This document shows positions 37,270-45,145 of a stretch of 64,000 nucleotides of DNA, in pieces (position 1 is the stretch's first letter; each line of letters opens with the position of its first letter). Source of the DNA: Bacteroidales bacterium. GTDB lineage: Bacteria; Bacteroidota; Bacteroidia; Bacteroidales; UBA932. The position numbers and the translations under genes were made by a program. The stretch lies in NCBI GenBank assembly GCA_017618115.1, contig JAFZUX010000009.1, forward strand, positions 1 to 64,000. Direction: 5' to 3'. Under the pieces are notes generated by a model, which made no database searches, had not been told where the DNA came from, and saw only the letters and a list, made by a program, of their open reading frames with translations.

Positions 37270-37541
37270 TATGAGAAACTGAGTTGAGCCCCCACGGCTG
37301 CGCACATTAAAATGAATGTTGAGAGCTGCAAATCTGTTTTACCTCTCTCAATTAGAGAAACGTATGTTCTTTTCTTTCCAATTCTGTCTGCAACTTCCTG
37401 CTGAGTAAGGCCCGCCTTTTTTCTTGCATCCTTCAGGCATTCAGCATAATACCAGGCAAGAGCCTTTGATTCAAACTCATCCCTGGCCGGCGTCCCCTTA
37501 GGACCGTATTCTTTAAGCAGCTGGTCTTCAAATGTTTTCAT
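37266..37541 (-). CDS. higA: HigA-type antitoxin (XRE helix-turn-helix)
   Basis: The antitoxin half of a HigBA-like type II module. From the ATG at 37541 it has 91 residues: MKTFEDQLLKEYGPKGTPARDEFESKA, then the helix-turn-helix (ARKKAGLTQQEVADRIGKKRTYVSLIERGKTDLQ). Alternative in-frame starts exist at 37547 and far upstream at 37625. The last would add a Lys-rich stretch read in another frame of the toxin gene, which seems less natural. The start overlaps the toxin stop by 14 bases, so the pair is translationally coupled, with toxin first as in HigBA. Confidence 0.85.
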   Translation of the reverse strand: MKTFEDQLLKEYGPKGTPARDEFESKALAWYYAECLKDARKKAGLTQQEVADRIGKKRTYVSLIERGKTDLQLSTFILMCAAVGAQLSFSY

Positions 37542-37956
37542 TCCCATCAGTTTTTTCTTTGCTATTGTCATTCTTTTCCTGTTCTTGCTTTCCATCTTGT
37601 TCTTTTCCATTTTCTTCTGTATCATCTGATAACAGTTTTTCTAAAATCCTATCTGCAATTCTCAGTTGCTTCTTATAATCCTTAGTGGATTTCTTCATAA
37701 AGCCGTTCAGAAGATACACTTCCGTGGCTCTAATGAAGGCTATCTCATTAATCGTAAAAAGAATTACTCTGTACTCATTTCCTAAAGAAATTCTTAACTC
37801 ATAATAAGGCGTGTTAACCAGTTTCTTTACAAACTTAGAGTTCACAACCATCTCACTTGTTATGATTTGTAAGATGTACTTAACTTTCTCCTTCGCATCA
37901 TCATCCAGAGAGTTGTAGAACTCCTCATACTCACTGCTTTCATATATCTTTCTCAT
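37528..37956 (-). CDS. higB: HigB/RelE-superfamily toxin with a charged C-terminal tail
   Basis: A 142-residue toxin-like protein. Residues 1-110 fit the RelE/HigB ribosome-dependent mRNase fold: an N-terminal helix pair (EEFYNSLDDDAKEKVKYILQ), NTPYYELRISLGNEYRVILFTI strands, and FIRATEVYLLNGFMKKSTKDYKKQL. The family usually ends there. Here about 30 more residues follow (DDTEENGKEQDGKQEQEKND and onward), rich in Glu, Lys, Asn and Gln and probably disordered. The gene precedes its antitoxin, the usual HigBA order. A -7 box lies 3 bases before the ATG. Confidence 0.84.
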   Translation of the reverse strand: MRKIYESSEYEEFYNSLDDDAKEKVKYILQIITSEMVVNSKFVKKLVNTPYYELRISLGNEYRVILFTINEIAFIRATEVYLLNGFMKKSTKDYKKQLRIADRILEKLLSDDTEENGKEQDGKQEQEKNDNSKEKTDGNENI

Positions 37957-37958
37957 CG

Positions 37959-37990
37959 CAAATGTAATAAATTTATTTCATTTCTTACAA
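37959..37990 (-). promoter_or_regulatory. Promoter of higBA
   Basis: On the minus strand TACATTTG (37966-37959) matches TAnnTTTG and a TTG at 37990-37988 lies 21 bases upstream. The transcript would start at about the toxin ATG, making it leaderless. Confidence 0.55.
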
Positions 37991-38111
37991 TGAGCAAGAT
38001 AATGTCTTTATCCCAAGGGCGGTTACCATAAAGTACATTTTACCCTCCCAACCTAAAACTTTTTACTTTTATGCAAGAAGAATCGCTTGTAATGAGTTGG
38101 AATATAAAGAA

Positions 38112-38139
38112 ATAGCACCTGCAGCGGTGCAGGTGCTAT
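38112..38139 (-). terminator. Hairpin downstream of the M19 dipeptidase gene
   Basis: A perfect 12-bp stem (ATAGCACCTGCA at 38112-38123 and its complement at 38128-38139) with a GCGG/CCGC loop. On the minus strand it is followed by TTCTTTATATT. It is likely the terminator of the P5CDH-dipeptidase operon. A smaller 6-bp hairpin (CGTCAG/CTGACG, 38153-38170) lies between it and the stop codon. The rest of the 37991-38111 gap holds nothing I can assign. Confidence 0.7.
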
Positions 38140-38172
38140 GAGTGTTGAAAATCGTCAGCAGTGACTGACGGT

Positions 38173-39303
38173 TTAAATGGTCATTGCAAGGTCTTCAACC
38201 TGGCTGAAGGCGCGGAGGAAGTTTTCACCGAGGACTTTCTTAATCTCGTCATCTGAGTAACCGCGGTGGCGGAGCTCTTTGGTGATAATCTCAAACTTGC
38301 TTACGTCTTCCATCCCGATAGGTGGCATTTCAATTCCGTCATAGTCTGAACCCAGACCTACGTAATCTATTCCCACCAAGTTGATTACATGCTCTATGTG
38401 ATCTACCAGAAGCTTGTAGGAAGGAGAAGGGAAGTTCTTCTTAATGTATGCAGTCATTCTCTTGAACTCTGCTATCTCCTTCTTTCCCTTCTTGCCGCTT
38501 CTCCAGTAAGCCTTCATTGCTGCATCATACTGATCTGCAGCATCAAAGTACTCGTCTGTACCGTAAGCGTCACTGAGGAATGCCGGGTAGAAATTTATCT
38601 GAATTACACCGCCCGCCTTTGCAAGATCCTTTATCATCTTGTCCGTCATATTTCTTGGGTGCTTGCACATTGCACGGCAGCAGGAGTGTGTTGCAACTAT
38701 CGGAGCCTTAGAGTATTTGAGGCAGTCATAGAATGATTCGTCTGAGAGGTGTGATACGTCTACTATCATACCCAGGCGGTTCATCTGCTCAACAACCTTT
38801 TTCCCGAAAGGAGAGAGTCCGTGCCACTTTGCCTCCTTTGGAGCGCAGGAGTCACAGAGCTGGTTGTGTGCTGAATGGCAAAGCGTTACATATCTTACTC
38901 CCATTCTGTAAAACTCGTTCAGAAGAGCAATGTCATTCTGGATTGGAGCACCGTTCTCCATACCCAGCATAATGGCTCCTCTGCCGCTCTTTTTAATTTC
39001 ACGAGCGTGACGTACGGAGTATGCCAGTTCTACTTTGTCTCTGTTGGCTGCAATCATATCCTTTGTCTCTCCTATCAGTCTGACTGCCTGAACGGTAGCC
39101 TGATCCGGAGTGAGACGTGTACGGGTAAAGATTGCATAGAAGGAGAGGTCCAGACCTCCCTCTTTCATTCTTATGAAATCATTGTGTCCCTCGTCACTTC
39201 TTTTGCCGAGGTCTGCATGTTCTTCATCAATTCTTAAAGGTGTGTCACAGTGGGTGTCCACAACCATTGCTTCCATATGAAGCTGGTGTACAGATTTTGC
39301 CAT
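38173..39303 (-). CDS. Membrane dipeptidase-like protein (M19 family)
   Basis: A zinc dipeptidase of 376 residues. The metal-binding motifs are visible: VVDTHCDTPLRI (His-x-Asp), a Glu in AIMLGMENGAPI, and the His residues in VDVSHLSDESF and VATHSCCRAMCKHPRN, plus GSDYDGIEMPP near the C-terminus. No signal peptide is evident, so it is probably cytoplasmic, cleaving dipeptides after uptake. I chose the ATG at 39303, 8 bases after the stop of the upstream dehydrogenase; a start at 39336 would overlap that gene. Paired with P5C dehydrogenase it fits dipeptide and proline/glutamate catabolism. Confidence 0.88.
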   Translation of the reverse strand: MAKSVHQLHMEAMVVDTHCDTPLRIDEEHADLGKRSDEGHNDFIRMKEGGLDLSFYAIFTRTRLTPDQATVQAVRLIGETKDMIAANRDKVELAYSVRHAREIKKSGRGAIMLGMENGAPIQNDIALLNEFYRMGVRYVTLCHSAHNQLCDSCAPKEAKWHGLSPFGKKVVEQMNRLGMIVDVSHLSDESFYDCLKYSKAPIVATHSCCRAMCKHPRNMTDKMIKDLAKAGGVIQINFYPAFLSDAYGTDEYFDAADQYDAAMKAYWRSGKKGKKEIAEFKRMTAYIKKNFPSPSYKLLVDHIEHVINLVGIDYVGLGSDYDGIEMPPIGMEDVSKFEIITKELRHRGYSDDEIKKVLGENFLRAFSQVEDLAMTI

Positions 39304-39311
39304 AGTTTTAA

Positions 39312-40937
39312 TTATTTCATATAGCTGTATTTCCATGAGGTAGGAGAAACCAGAGTCTCCTTAATTGCGCGGGAAGTAACCCATCTCATAAGGTTGAATG
39401 AGCTGCCGGCCTTGTCATTAGTTCCGGATGCTCTTGAACCTCCGAACGGCTGCAAACCTACTACCGCTCCGGTTGGCTTGTCATTGATGTAGAAGTTTCC
39501 TGCGCTGTATCTGAGCTTGTTGCAGATATCGTCACAAGCAATTCTGTCCTGTCCGAATACTGAACCGGTAAGGCCGTATGGAGAGGTTGTGTTGCAGAGT
39601 TCAATTGCCTTCTCAAGGTTCTTGTCTTCATATACGTAAACAGTGAGTACCGGACCAAAGAGTTCCTCTGCCATTGTCTTGAAATCAGGCTTTTTAGCAA
39701 GGATTACGGTTGGCTGGATGAAGTAACCTACGCTCTTGTCACAGGTTCCGCCAATTACTATCTCTGCATCCTTAGATCTCTTTGCGTATGCAATTGCCTT
39801 TGCAATATTGTCAAATGAAGGCTCGTCAATAACGGCGTTTACAAAGTTCTCAGGATCCATTACGTCTCCCATCTTAACTGCTGCACATCTCTCTTTCATT
39901 CCCTTCAGAACCTTAGCCCACAGTGACTTAGGACAGTACATGCGGCTGGCTGCAGAACATTTCTGGCCTGCAAACTCAAAGGCTCCGCAGAATGCTGCGT
40001 TTGCAACTGCCTCAGGATCAGCACTTGGATGTACGAATATAAAGTCTTTTCCTCCGGTCTCTCCAACCAGACGAGGGAAGGTCTTGTACTTGTCTATGTT
40101 CATTCCTACGCTCTTCCAAAGTCCGTAGAATGTGGCACTTGAACCGGTAAAGTGAATACCTCCAAGATCCGGTGAATCCAGTGCAACCTTTCCGATTACT
40201 GCACCCGGACCCGGCAGGAAGTTTACAACTCCAGCAGGAAGACCCGCCTCCATAAATACCTTCATTACATAGTAGTTGGAGAGCAGAGCGGTAGTTGAAG
40301 GTTTCCAAACTGTTGTGTTACCCATCAATACCGGAGTCATGTTGAGGTTGGATGCAATTGAGGTGAAGTTAAAAGGAGTAACCGCCAGGATAAAGCCCTC
40401 CAAAGGTCTGTACTCCATTGAGTTAATCTGACCAGGAGCACACTTTGGCTGCATTGCGTAAATCTCTGAAGCGTATGCTGCGTTGTAACGGAGGAAGTCT
40501 ATAAGTTCGCAGGCTGAGTCAATCTCCGCCTGGAACATATTCTTACTCTGACCCAGCATACAGGCTGCATTAATCAAAGCTCTGTATTTTCCTGCAATTA
40601 AATCAGCAGCTTTTAAGAGGATGGCGGCTCTGGTTCTCCAAGGAGTCTCTCCCCAAGCCTTATGTGCCTTCATAGCGGCCTCTACGGCCATCTTAACCTC
40701 TTTTTCTCCGGCCTTGTGATAGGTTGCCAGAACGTGTTTATGATTGTGAGGCTCAACAACTTTGCCTATGTTGCCTGTACGAACCTCCTTACCCCCTATG
40801 ATAAGAGGAATCTCTACAACGGTTTTGCTCTGTCTTTTAAGTTCCGCATCTATTGCAATGCGTTCCGGACTGCCTGCAAGATAACCTTTTACGGGTTCGT
40901 TAGCCGGAAGAGGAAAGCTGAAAATTGAATTGTTCAT
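39312..40937 (-). CDS. pruA: L-glutamate gamma-semialdehyde (P5C) dehydrogenase
   Basis: An NAD-dependent aldehyde dehydrogenase of 541 residues, the length of the stand-alone P5C dehydrogenase family (human ALDH4A1-like) that oxidises glutamate semialdehyde to glutamate. It begins MNNSIFSFPLPANEPVK. It has PFNFTSIASNLNMTPVLMGNT, the catalytic Glu in RLVGETGGKDF and the catalytic Cys in FAGQKCSAASRMY. The longer start at 41030 would add 31 residues (CCNFFSKK and so on) and run through the promoter, so the ATG at 40937 is preferred. No proline dehydrogenase is nearby. Confidence 0.92.
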   Translation of the reverse strand: MNNSIFSFPLPANEPVKGYLAGSPERIAIDAELKRQSKTVVEIPLIIGGKEVRTGNIGKVVEPHNHKHVLATYHKAGEKEVKMAVEAAMKAHKAWGETPWRTRAAILLKAADLIAGKYRALINAACMLGQSKNMFQAEIDSACELIDFLRYNAAYASEIYAMQPKCAPGQINSMEYRPLEGFILAVTPFNFTSIASNLNMTPVLMGNTTVWKPSTTALLSNYYVMKVFMEAGLPAGVVNFLPGPGAVIGKVALDSPDLGGIHFTGSSATFYGLWKSVGMNIDKYKTFPRLVGETGGKDFIFVHPSADPEAVANAAFCGAFEFAGQKCSAASRMYCPKSLWAKVLKGMKERCAAVKMGDVMDPENFVNAVIDEPSFDNIAKAIAYAKRSKDAEIVIGGTCDKSVGYFIQPTVILAKKPDFKTMAEELFGPVLTVYVYEDKNLEKAIELCNTTSPYGLTGSVFGQDRIACDDICNKLRYSAGNFYINDKPTGAVVGLQPFGGSRASGTNDKAGSSFNLMRWVTSRAIKETLVSPTSWKYSYMK

Positions 40938-40976
40938 AATATCTGATTTTTGATTGTTCTTGTTGTCTATCTCATA

Positions 40977-41007
40977 CAAATTTACTTTTTTTGAAAAAAA
41001 GTTGCAA
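40977..41007 (-). promoter_or_regulatory. Promoter of pruA-dipeptidase
   Basis: On the minus strand TAAATTTG (40984-40977) is an exact -7 match and TTG at 41007-41005 lies 20 bases upstream. The -33 region overlaps a small palindrome GTTGCAAC (41001-41008), a possible operator between this gene and the divergent sigma factor. Confidence 0.6.
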
Positions 41008-41039
41008 CATTCTTTTAAGGAGTGCGTCATATTGGTGGA

Positions 41040-41564
41040 ATGAAGAGAAAATCCATAGACATAGAGGAGATTTACGACAGCTTTTCCAGAGGACTCTATT
41101 TTACGGCCCTCCGTCTGTTGGGTAACTCTGCGGAGGCGGAAGATGCCATGCAGGAGAGCATACTCAAGTATTATGACAAAGCGGACAGTGAGGAGATTGA
41201 GAATATAGGAGGTTGGCTCAGAAGGGTTTGCGTAAGAAAATGTCTGGATATTCTAAGAAGGAGGGAGAGGAAGGACGCCTACGGTCAGGAAATATCATTC
41301 CTGGCGGAAAAGTCTGAGCCTGAGGTATATGAGGTGGCGGAGAACGCAGAAGAGACTCCTATAATCCAAGCGGTCATAAGACTTATATCATCTCTTCCTA
41401 ACAGTTGCCGTACAACGGTCTCTCTCAAGCTGATAGAGGGATATGACTATGAAGAGATAGCCCAGATTACCGGAGACAAAGAGAGTTCAATAAGAAGTCA
41501 ATATATGAGAGGAAGGCAGCACCTTGCCCAACTCTTAAAAAAGGAGGGAATTTATTATGAATAG
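41040..41564 (+). CDS. ECF-type RNA polymerase sigma factor
   Basis: A 174-residue sigma-70 family protein with only regions 2 and 4. Region 2 is IYDSFSRGLYFTALRLLGNSAEAEDAMQESILKYY, with WLRRVCVRKCLDILRRRER as region 2.4-like. Region 4 is LISSLPNSCRTTVSLKLIEGYDYEEIAQITGDKESSIRSQYMRGRQHL. It presumably directs transcription of an alternative regulon, perhaps its own operon. ATG 41040 is preferred over the GTG at 41022. The next gene starts 8 bases before its stop, an arrangement typical of sigma/anti-sigma pairs. Confidence 0.88.
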   Translation: MKRKSIDIEEIYDSFSRGLYFTALRLLGNSAEAEDAMQESILKYYDKADSEEIENIGGWLRRVCVRKCLDILRRRERKDAYGQEISFLAEKSEPEVYEVAENAEETPIIQAVIRLISSLPNSCRTTVSLKLIEGYDYEEIAQITGDKESSIRSQYMRGRQHLAQLLKKEGIYYE

Positions 41565-42093
41565 AGATAACCTTGAGGAGATAATCCAAAGAAACAGAGA
41601 GCTCTTTGACCAGGGAAGCCTGCCTGAGGGGCACAAAGAGAGATTCCTTGCCCGCCTTCAGCAGAAGGAGGCTAAGAAGAGCCTGTGGCAGAGGATAATT
41701 GACTGGTCTTCAAATCTGTATACAGGTAGAGGCCTCTCCGTCTCCATTGCCGGAGGACTCTGTGCCATTGCAGTTGCATTCCTCCTTGTAAAAGATCCTT
41801 CCGTTACGGACTCCACAAAGAGGATGGAAAATAGATATATGCTTGAGATGGAGAAGTATGCGGATGAGTTGGCAGACAAGATTTCAGAGATGGGAGAGTT
41901 TGACAGAGAGGATGTAAAGTACTCCATCGAGAGTATAGTTGCCTCAGATACAATCCCTTTGAACCTTCAGCTTCCTAAGGAGATGAGCAAAAAGGAGAAG
42001 CAGAAAATCATCAAGGAGTACTATGAAAGGAAGATGGAGGGACTTAAAAAAGTAAAGACTTTTATCGCGATAAATACAGAACAAGAAAATTAA
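41557..42093 (+). CDS. Putative anti-sigma factor, single-pass membrane protein
   Basis: A 178-residue protein with a charged N-terminal cytoplasmic part (NLEEIIQRNRELFDQGSLPEGHKERFLARL), one membrane segment (LSVSIAGGLCAIAVAFLLV, about 58-76) and an outer, mostly helical part rich in Lys and Glu. I see no named domain. The role is inferred from topology and from the 8-base overlap with the sigma factor gene. The N-terminal GHKERFLARLQ motif resembles short segments at the start of Bacteroidetes membrane proteins encoded next to ECF sigma factors. Confidence 0.65.
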   Translation: MNRDNLEEIIQRNRELFDQGSLPEGHKERFLARLQQKEAKKSLWQRIIDWSSNLYTGRGLSVSIAGGLCAIAVAFLLVKDPSVTDSTKRMENRYMLEMEKYADELADKISEMGEFDREDVKYSIESIVASDTIPLNLQLPKEMSKKEKQKIIKEYYERKMEGLKKVKTFIAINTEQEN

Positions 42094-42105
42094 AAAAGGA
42101 ACAAT

Positions 42106-43026
42106 ATGAAACAGATTATCTCAACATTATGTAAGGCGGCACTGGCACTTCTTCTGATGGCGGCAATTGCAGTACCTTCCTTCTCACAGACTACGAAAGT
42201 AACTGTGATAAAGGCGGATAACTCATCAAAAGATAAGGTCGTTACAGACGGAACAACGTGCAAAGCCTCATTCTTATTCTCAGAAATTTCGGCAATTAAG
42301 GCATCCTCGGTATTTGAGGTTGAGGTTAGCAAGTCAAACGTGGGAAGGGTAACGGTTACCGCCCCTAAAAGGACTCTGGAGCACATAATTGTAAAGTATG
42401 ACGCCGGAACCCTCACTCTCAAGGTGGAGAACGGATACTCCTTCTCATCCAACAAACCTGCCAGAGGTAAGAATCTGAGAGGACCCGTCAAGGTTACAGT
42501 AGAGGCTATAAAACTCTCAAAGATAGATCTTTCCGGCGCTTCATCACTTACTCTGAAAGACTCCTTCAACGAGGATGAGTGCTATATTGACCTAAGCGGT
42601 GCCAGCAAGGCAAGGCTGAACAACCTCTCCGCAAGGAAGATTAAGTATGACGTAAGCGGCGCTTCCAACCTCATTCAGAGCGGTTCTTTCACGGAGGCGG
42701 ATATTGATGCCAGCGGAGCCTCAAAAGTCAAAATTACGGGCAATATTGTGAATTTGACGGCAGATATTAGCGGTGCTTCTTCAGTAGATGTTGACGGAAA
42801 GGGAGAGAGCGTTAACGTAGATGCCAGCGGAGCGTCACATTTCAACGGAGAGGATTTTACCGTAAACAGTGCAAAAGTAGACCTCAGCGGTGCCTCCAAG
42901 GGTAGAGTAAGAGTTCTCAAGAGCATAAAGGGAGAACTCTCAGGCGCCTCAAAATTAATATATTCCGGCAATCCGGACAAGGTTATGATAGAGAGAACGC
43001 GCGGTACGTCGCTGAGTCATCAGTAG
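42106..43026 (+). CDS. Secreted DUF2807 (head GIN domain) protein
   Basis: A 306-residue exported protein with a signal peptide (about 1-27, ending VPSFSQ). The mature part is a beta-helix-like DUF2807 domain. The motif (D/E)-x-S-G-A-S occurs eight times (IDLSGASSL, IDLSGASKA, YDVSGASNL, IDASGASKV, ADISGASSV, VDASGASHF, VDLSGASKG, GELSGASKL) at intervals of roughly 17-25 residues, each probably one turn of the solenoid. The family is described as putative adhesin or envelope protein without proven function. It is 12 bases after the putative anti-sigma gene and ends at a strong terminator, so it is the likely output gene of this sigma operon. Confidence 0.88.
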   Translation: MKQIISTLCKAALALLLMAAIAVPSFSQTTKVTVIKADNSSKDKVVTDGTTCKASFLFSEISAIKASSVFEVEVSKSNVGRVTVTAPKRTLEHIIVKYDAGTLTLKVENGYSFSSNKPARGKNLRGPVKVTVEAIKLSKIDLSGASSLTLKDSFNEDECYIDLSGASKARLNNLSARKIKYDVSGASNLIQSGSFTEADIDASGASKVKITGNIVNLTADISGASSVDVDGKGESVNVDASGASHFNGEDFTVNSAKVDLSGASKGRVRVLKSIKGELSGASKLIYSGNPDKVMIERTRGTSLSHQ

Positions 43027-43062
43027 TAGTGTAGTTGGTTGTTAGTGACATTTTGTCATAAG

Positions 43063-43108
43063 TCTCCCGATGGTATAAAGATTGAAACACCATCGGGAGA
43101 ATTTTTAT
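43063..43108 (+). terminator. Intrinsic terminator after the DUF2807 gene
   Basis: A perfect 12-bp stem (TCTCCCGATGGT at 43063-43074 with ACCATCGGGAGA at 43089-43100), a 14-base loop and a T-rich tail ATTTTTAT. A short inverted repeat TGACA-TTT-TGTCA (43046-43058) lies just before it. Confidence 0.88.
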
Positions 43109-43138
43109 TTAACAGAAAGAGTTTAAAAAGTAAATATT

Positions 43139-45145
43139 ATGACAAAAGGTAAAATTGGAGTAACCACGGATAATATATTCCCGGTTATAAAAAAGTTCCT
43201 CTATTCAGACCATGAGATATTCCTCAGAGAGCTGGTAGCCAACGCTGTAGATGCCTCTCAAAAACTGAAGGCCATTGCAGGCAAGGGGGAGTTCAAAGGA
43301 GAGTTGGGAGACCTTACAATTAAAGTTGAGGCAGATGAAAAGAAGCACAGACTCACCATAACAGACCGCGGTATAGGAATGACCGCAGAGGAGATAGACA
43401 AGTATATCAACCAAATTGCCTTCTCATCTGCAGGAGAGTTCTTGGAAAAGTATAAAGACCAGTTGGATAGCATTATAGGCCACTTCGGACTGGGATTTTA
43501 CTCTGCATTCATGGTTTCAGAGAAGGTGGAAATTGAGTCACTCTCATACAAGGAGGGAAGCAAGGGAGTTAAGTGGAGTTGTGACGGTTCCCCTGAGTTT
43601 ACAATGGAAGAGTCTGACTGGAATGAGAGAGGTACACGCATAACTCTCTATCTTGATGACGATTCCAAAGAGTTTGCAGAGAAGAGAAAGGTTGAGGAGT
43701 TGCTTAGAAAGTACTGCAAATTTATGCCGGTAAAGATTGCTTTTGGTTCTGATATAATCAATGACGTTGAGCCGCTTTGGGCAAAGACTCCAAGTGAGAT
43801 TAAAGATGAGGAGTACCTCAACTTTTACCGTAAACTTTACCCTATGAAGGAGGATCCGCTCTTCTGGATTCACCTTAACGTAGATTATCCGTTCAACCTT
43901 ACAGGTATCCTCTATTTCCCTAAGATCAAAGACAGGATGGAGGTTACAAAGGACAGAATACAACTCTATTGCAATCAGATGTTTGTGACAGATTCAGTGG
44001 AGAATATAGTTCCGGATTTCCTTACGCTTCTTTACGGAGTAATAGACTCTCCGGATATTCCTCTGAACGTCTCAAGAAGCTATCTGCAAGCAGATTCCAA
44101 CGTTAAGAAAATTTCTACATACATCACAAAGAAGGTTGCAGACCGCCTGGAGGAGATTTCCAAAGAGAAGAAGGAGGAGTTTGAGAGCAAGTGGGATAAC
44201 CTTAAGATTTTCATTGAGTACGGAATGCTTACAGATGAGAAGTTCTCTGAGAGAGCAATGAAGTTTGCCCTCTTTAAGACTACAGACGGCAAGTATCTGA
44301 AGTATGAAGATTTTGGAAAACTGATAGAGAAGGAGCAGAAAGATAAAGACAAGAACGTTATATATCTCTATGCCACAGACACTACAGAGCAGTACCAGCA
44401 GATTGAGGCTGCCAAGAATAAAGGTTACCAGGTGCTTCTCTTTGACTGCCAGTTGGATTCACACTTTGTAAGCCTTCTGGAGAGCAAGATAAAGAACAGC
44501 CGTTTTGCAAGAGTTGATTCAGATTCCATAGATTCTCTCATTAAGAAAGAGGAGAAGGAGAAGCCTCAGCTTAAGGAGGGAGAGGAGTTGGATCTAGAGA
44601 GCGCATTTGCTGCTGTCCTTCCAAACAATGCAAGCTATAACCTTGTGGCAGAGAACCTTGGAGAGAATGCAGCTCCTCTGTTGATTACTCAGAACGAGTT
44701 TATGAGAAGAAACAGAGAGATGAGCGCTATTGGAGGCGGGCTCAACTACTATAGTGAAATGCCGGAGTTCTACACCCTTAAACTCAACTGCCAGAACCCG
44801 TTGGTAGTAAGCATCATAAAGGATCTTGAAGAGAAGACCTCTGCGGAAGCCGATAAGTTCAATAAAGAGAAGCAGACTGTAGATCAAGCACTTAAAGAAC
44901 TTGACGAGGCTACCAAAGACAAGAAGTATGATGAGATTACAACCGAGCAGAGAGAGAGCCGTACATCACTCAACAAACAGTTGGATGAGATAAGAGAGAA
45001 GAGAAAGGGAGTGATGACCGAGTTCGGAAAGGGCAACACCCTTCTCAAGCAGGTTGCAGACCTGGCACTTCTTTCCAACGGAATGCTTAAAGGTAAGGCA
45101 CTCAGCGAGTTTATCTCCCGCAGCCTCTCTTTACTTGAAAAATAA
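43139..45145 (+). CDS. htpG: Molecular chaperone HtpG (Hsp90)
   Basis: Bacterial Hsp90, an ATP-dependent homodimeric chaperone. The 668-residue protein has the GHKL ATPase signatures HEIFLRELVANAVDASQK near residue 25, DRGIGMTAEEIDKYI and IGHFGLGFYSAFMVSE. The middle-domain stretch LNVSRSYLQADSNVKKI carries the conserved Arg. A long charged insert near the C-terminal domain (DKFNKEKQTVDQALKELDEATKDKK) is typical of Bacteroidetes forms. Transcribed alone after the terminator at 43063-43108. Its TAA abuts the stop of the serine hydrolase on the minus strand. Confidence 0.96.
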   Translation: MTKGKIGVTTDNIFPVIKKFLYSDHEIFLRELVANAVDASQKLKAIAGKGEFKGELGDLTIKVEADEKKHRLTITDRGIGMTAEEIDKYINQIAFSSAGEFLEKYKDQLDSIIGHFGLGFYSAFMVSEKVEIESLSYKEGSKGVKWSCDGSPEFTMEESDWNERGTRITLYLDDDSKEFAEKRKVEELLRKYCKFMPVKIAFGSDIINDVEPLWAKTPSEIKDEEYLNFYRKLYPMKEDPLFWIHLNVDYPFNLTGILYFPKIKDRMEVTKDRIQLYCNQMFVTDSVENIVPDFLTLLYGVIDSPDIPLNVSRSYLQADSNVKKISTYITKKVADRLEEISKEKKEEFESKWDNLKIFIEYGMLTDEKFSERAMKFALFKTTDGKYLKYEDFGKLIEKEQKDKDKNVIYLYATDTTEQYQQIEAAKNKGYQVLLFDCQLDSHFVSLLESKIKNSRFARVDSDSIDSLIKKEEKEKPQLKEGEELDLESAFAAVLPNNASYNLVAENLGENAAPLLITQNEFMRRNREMSAIGGGLNYYSEMPEFYTLKLNCQNPLVVSIIKDLEEKTSAEADKFNKEKQTVDQALKELDEATKDKKYDEITTEQRESRTSLNKQLDEIREKRKGVMTEFGKGNTLLKQVADLALLSNGMLKGKALSEFISRSLSLLEK

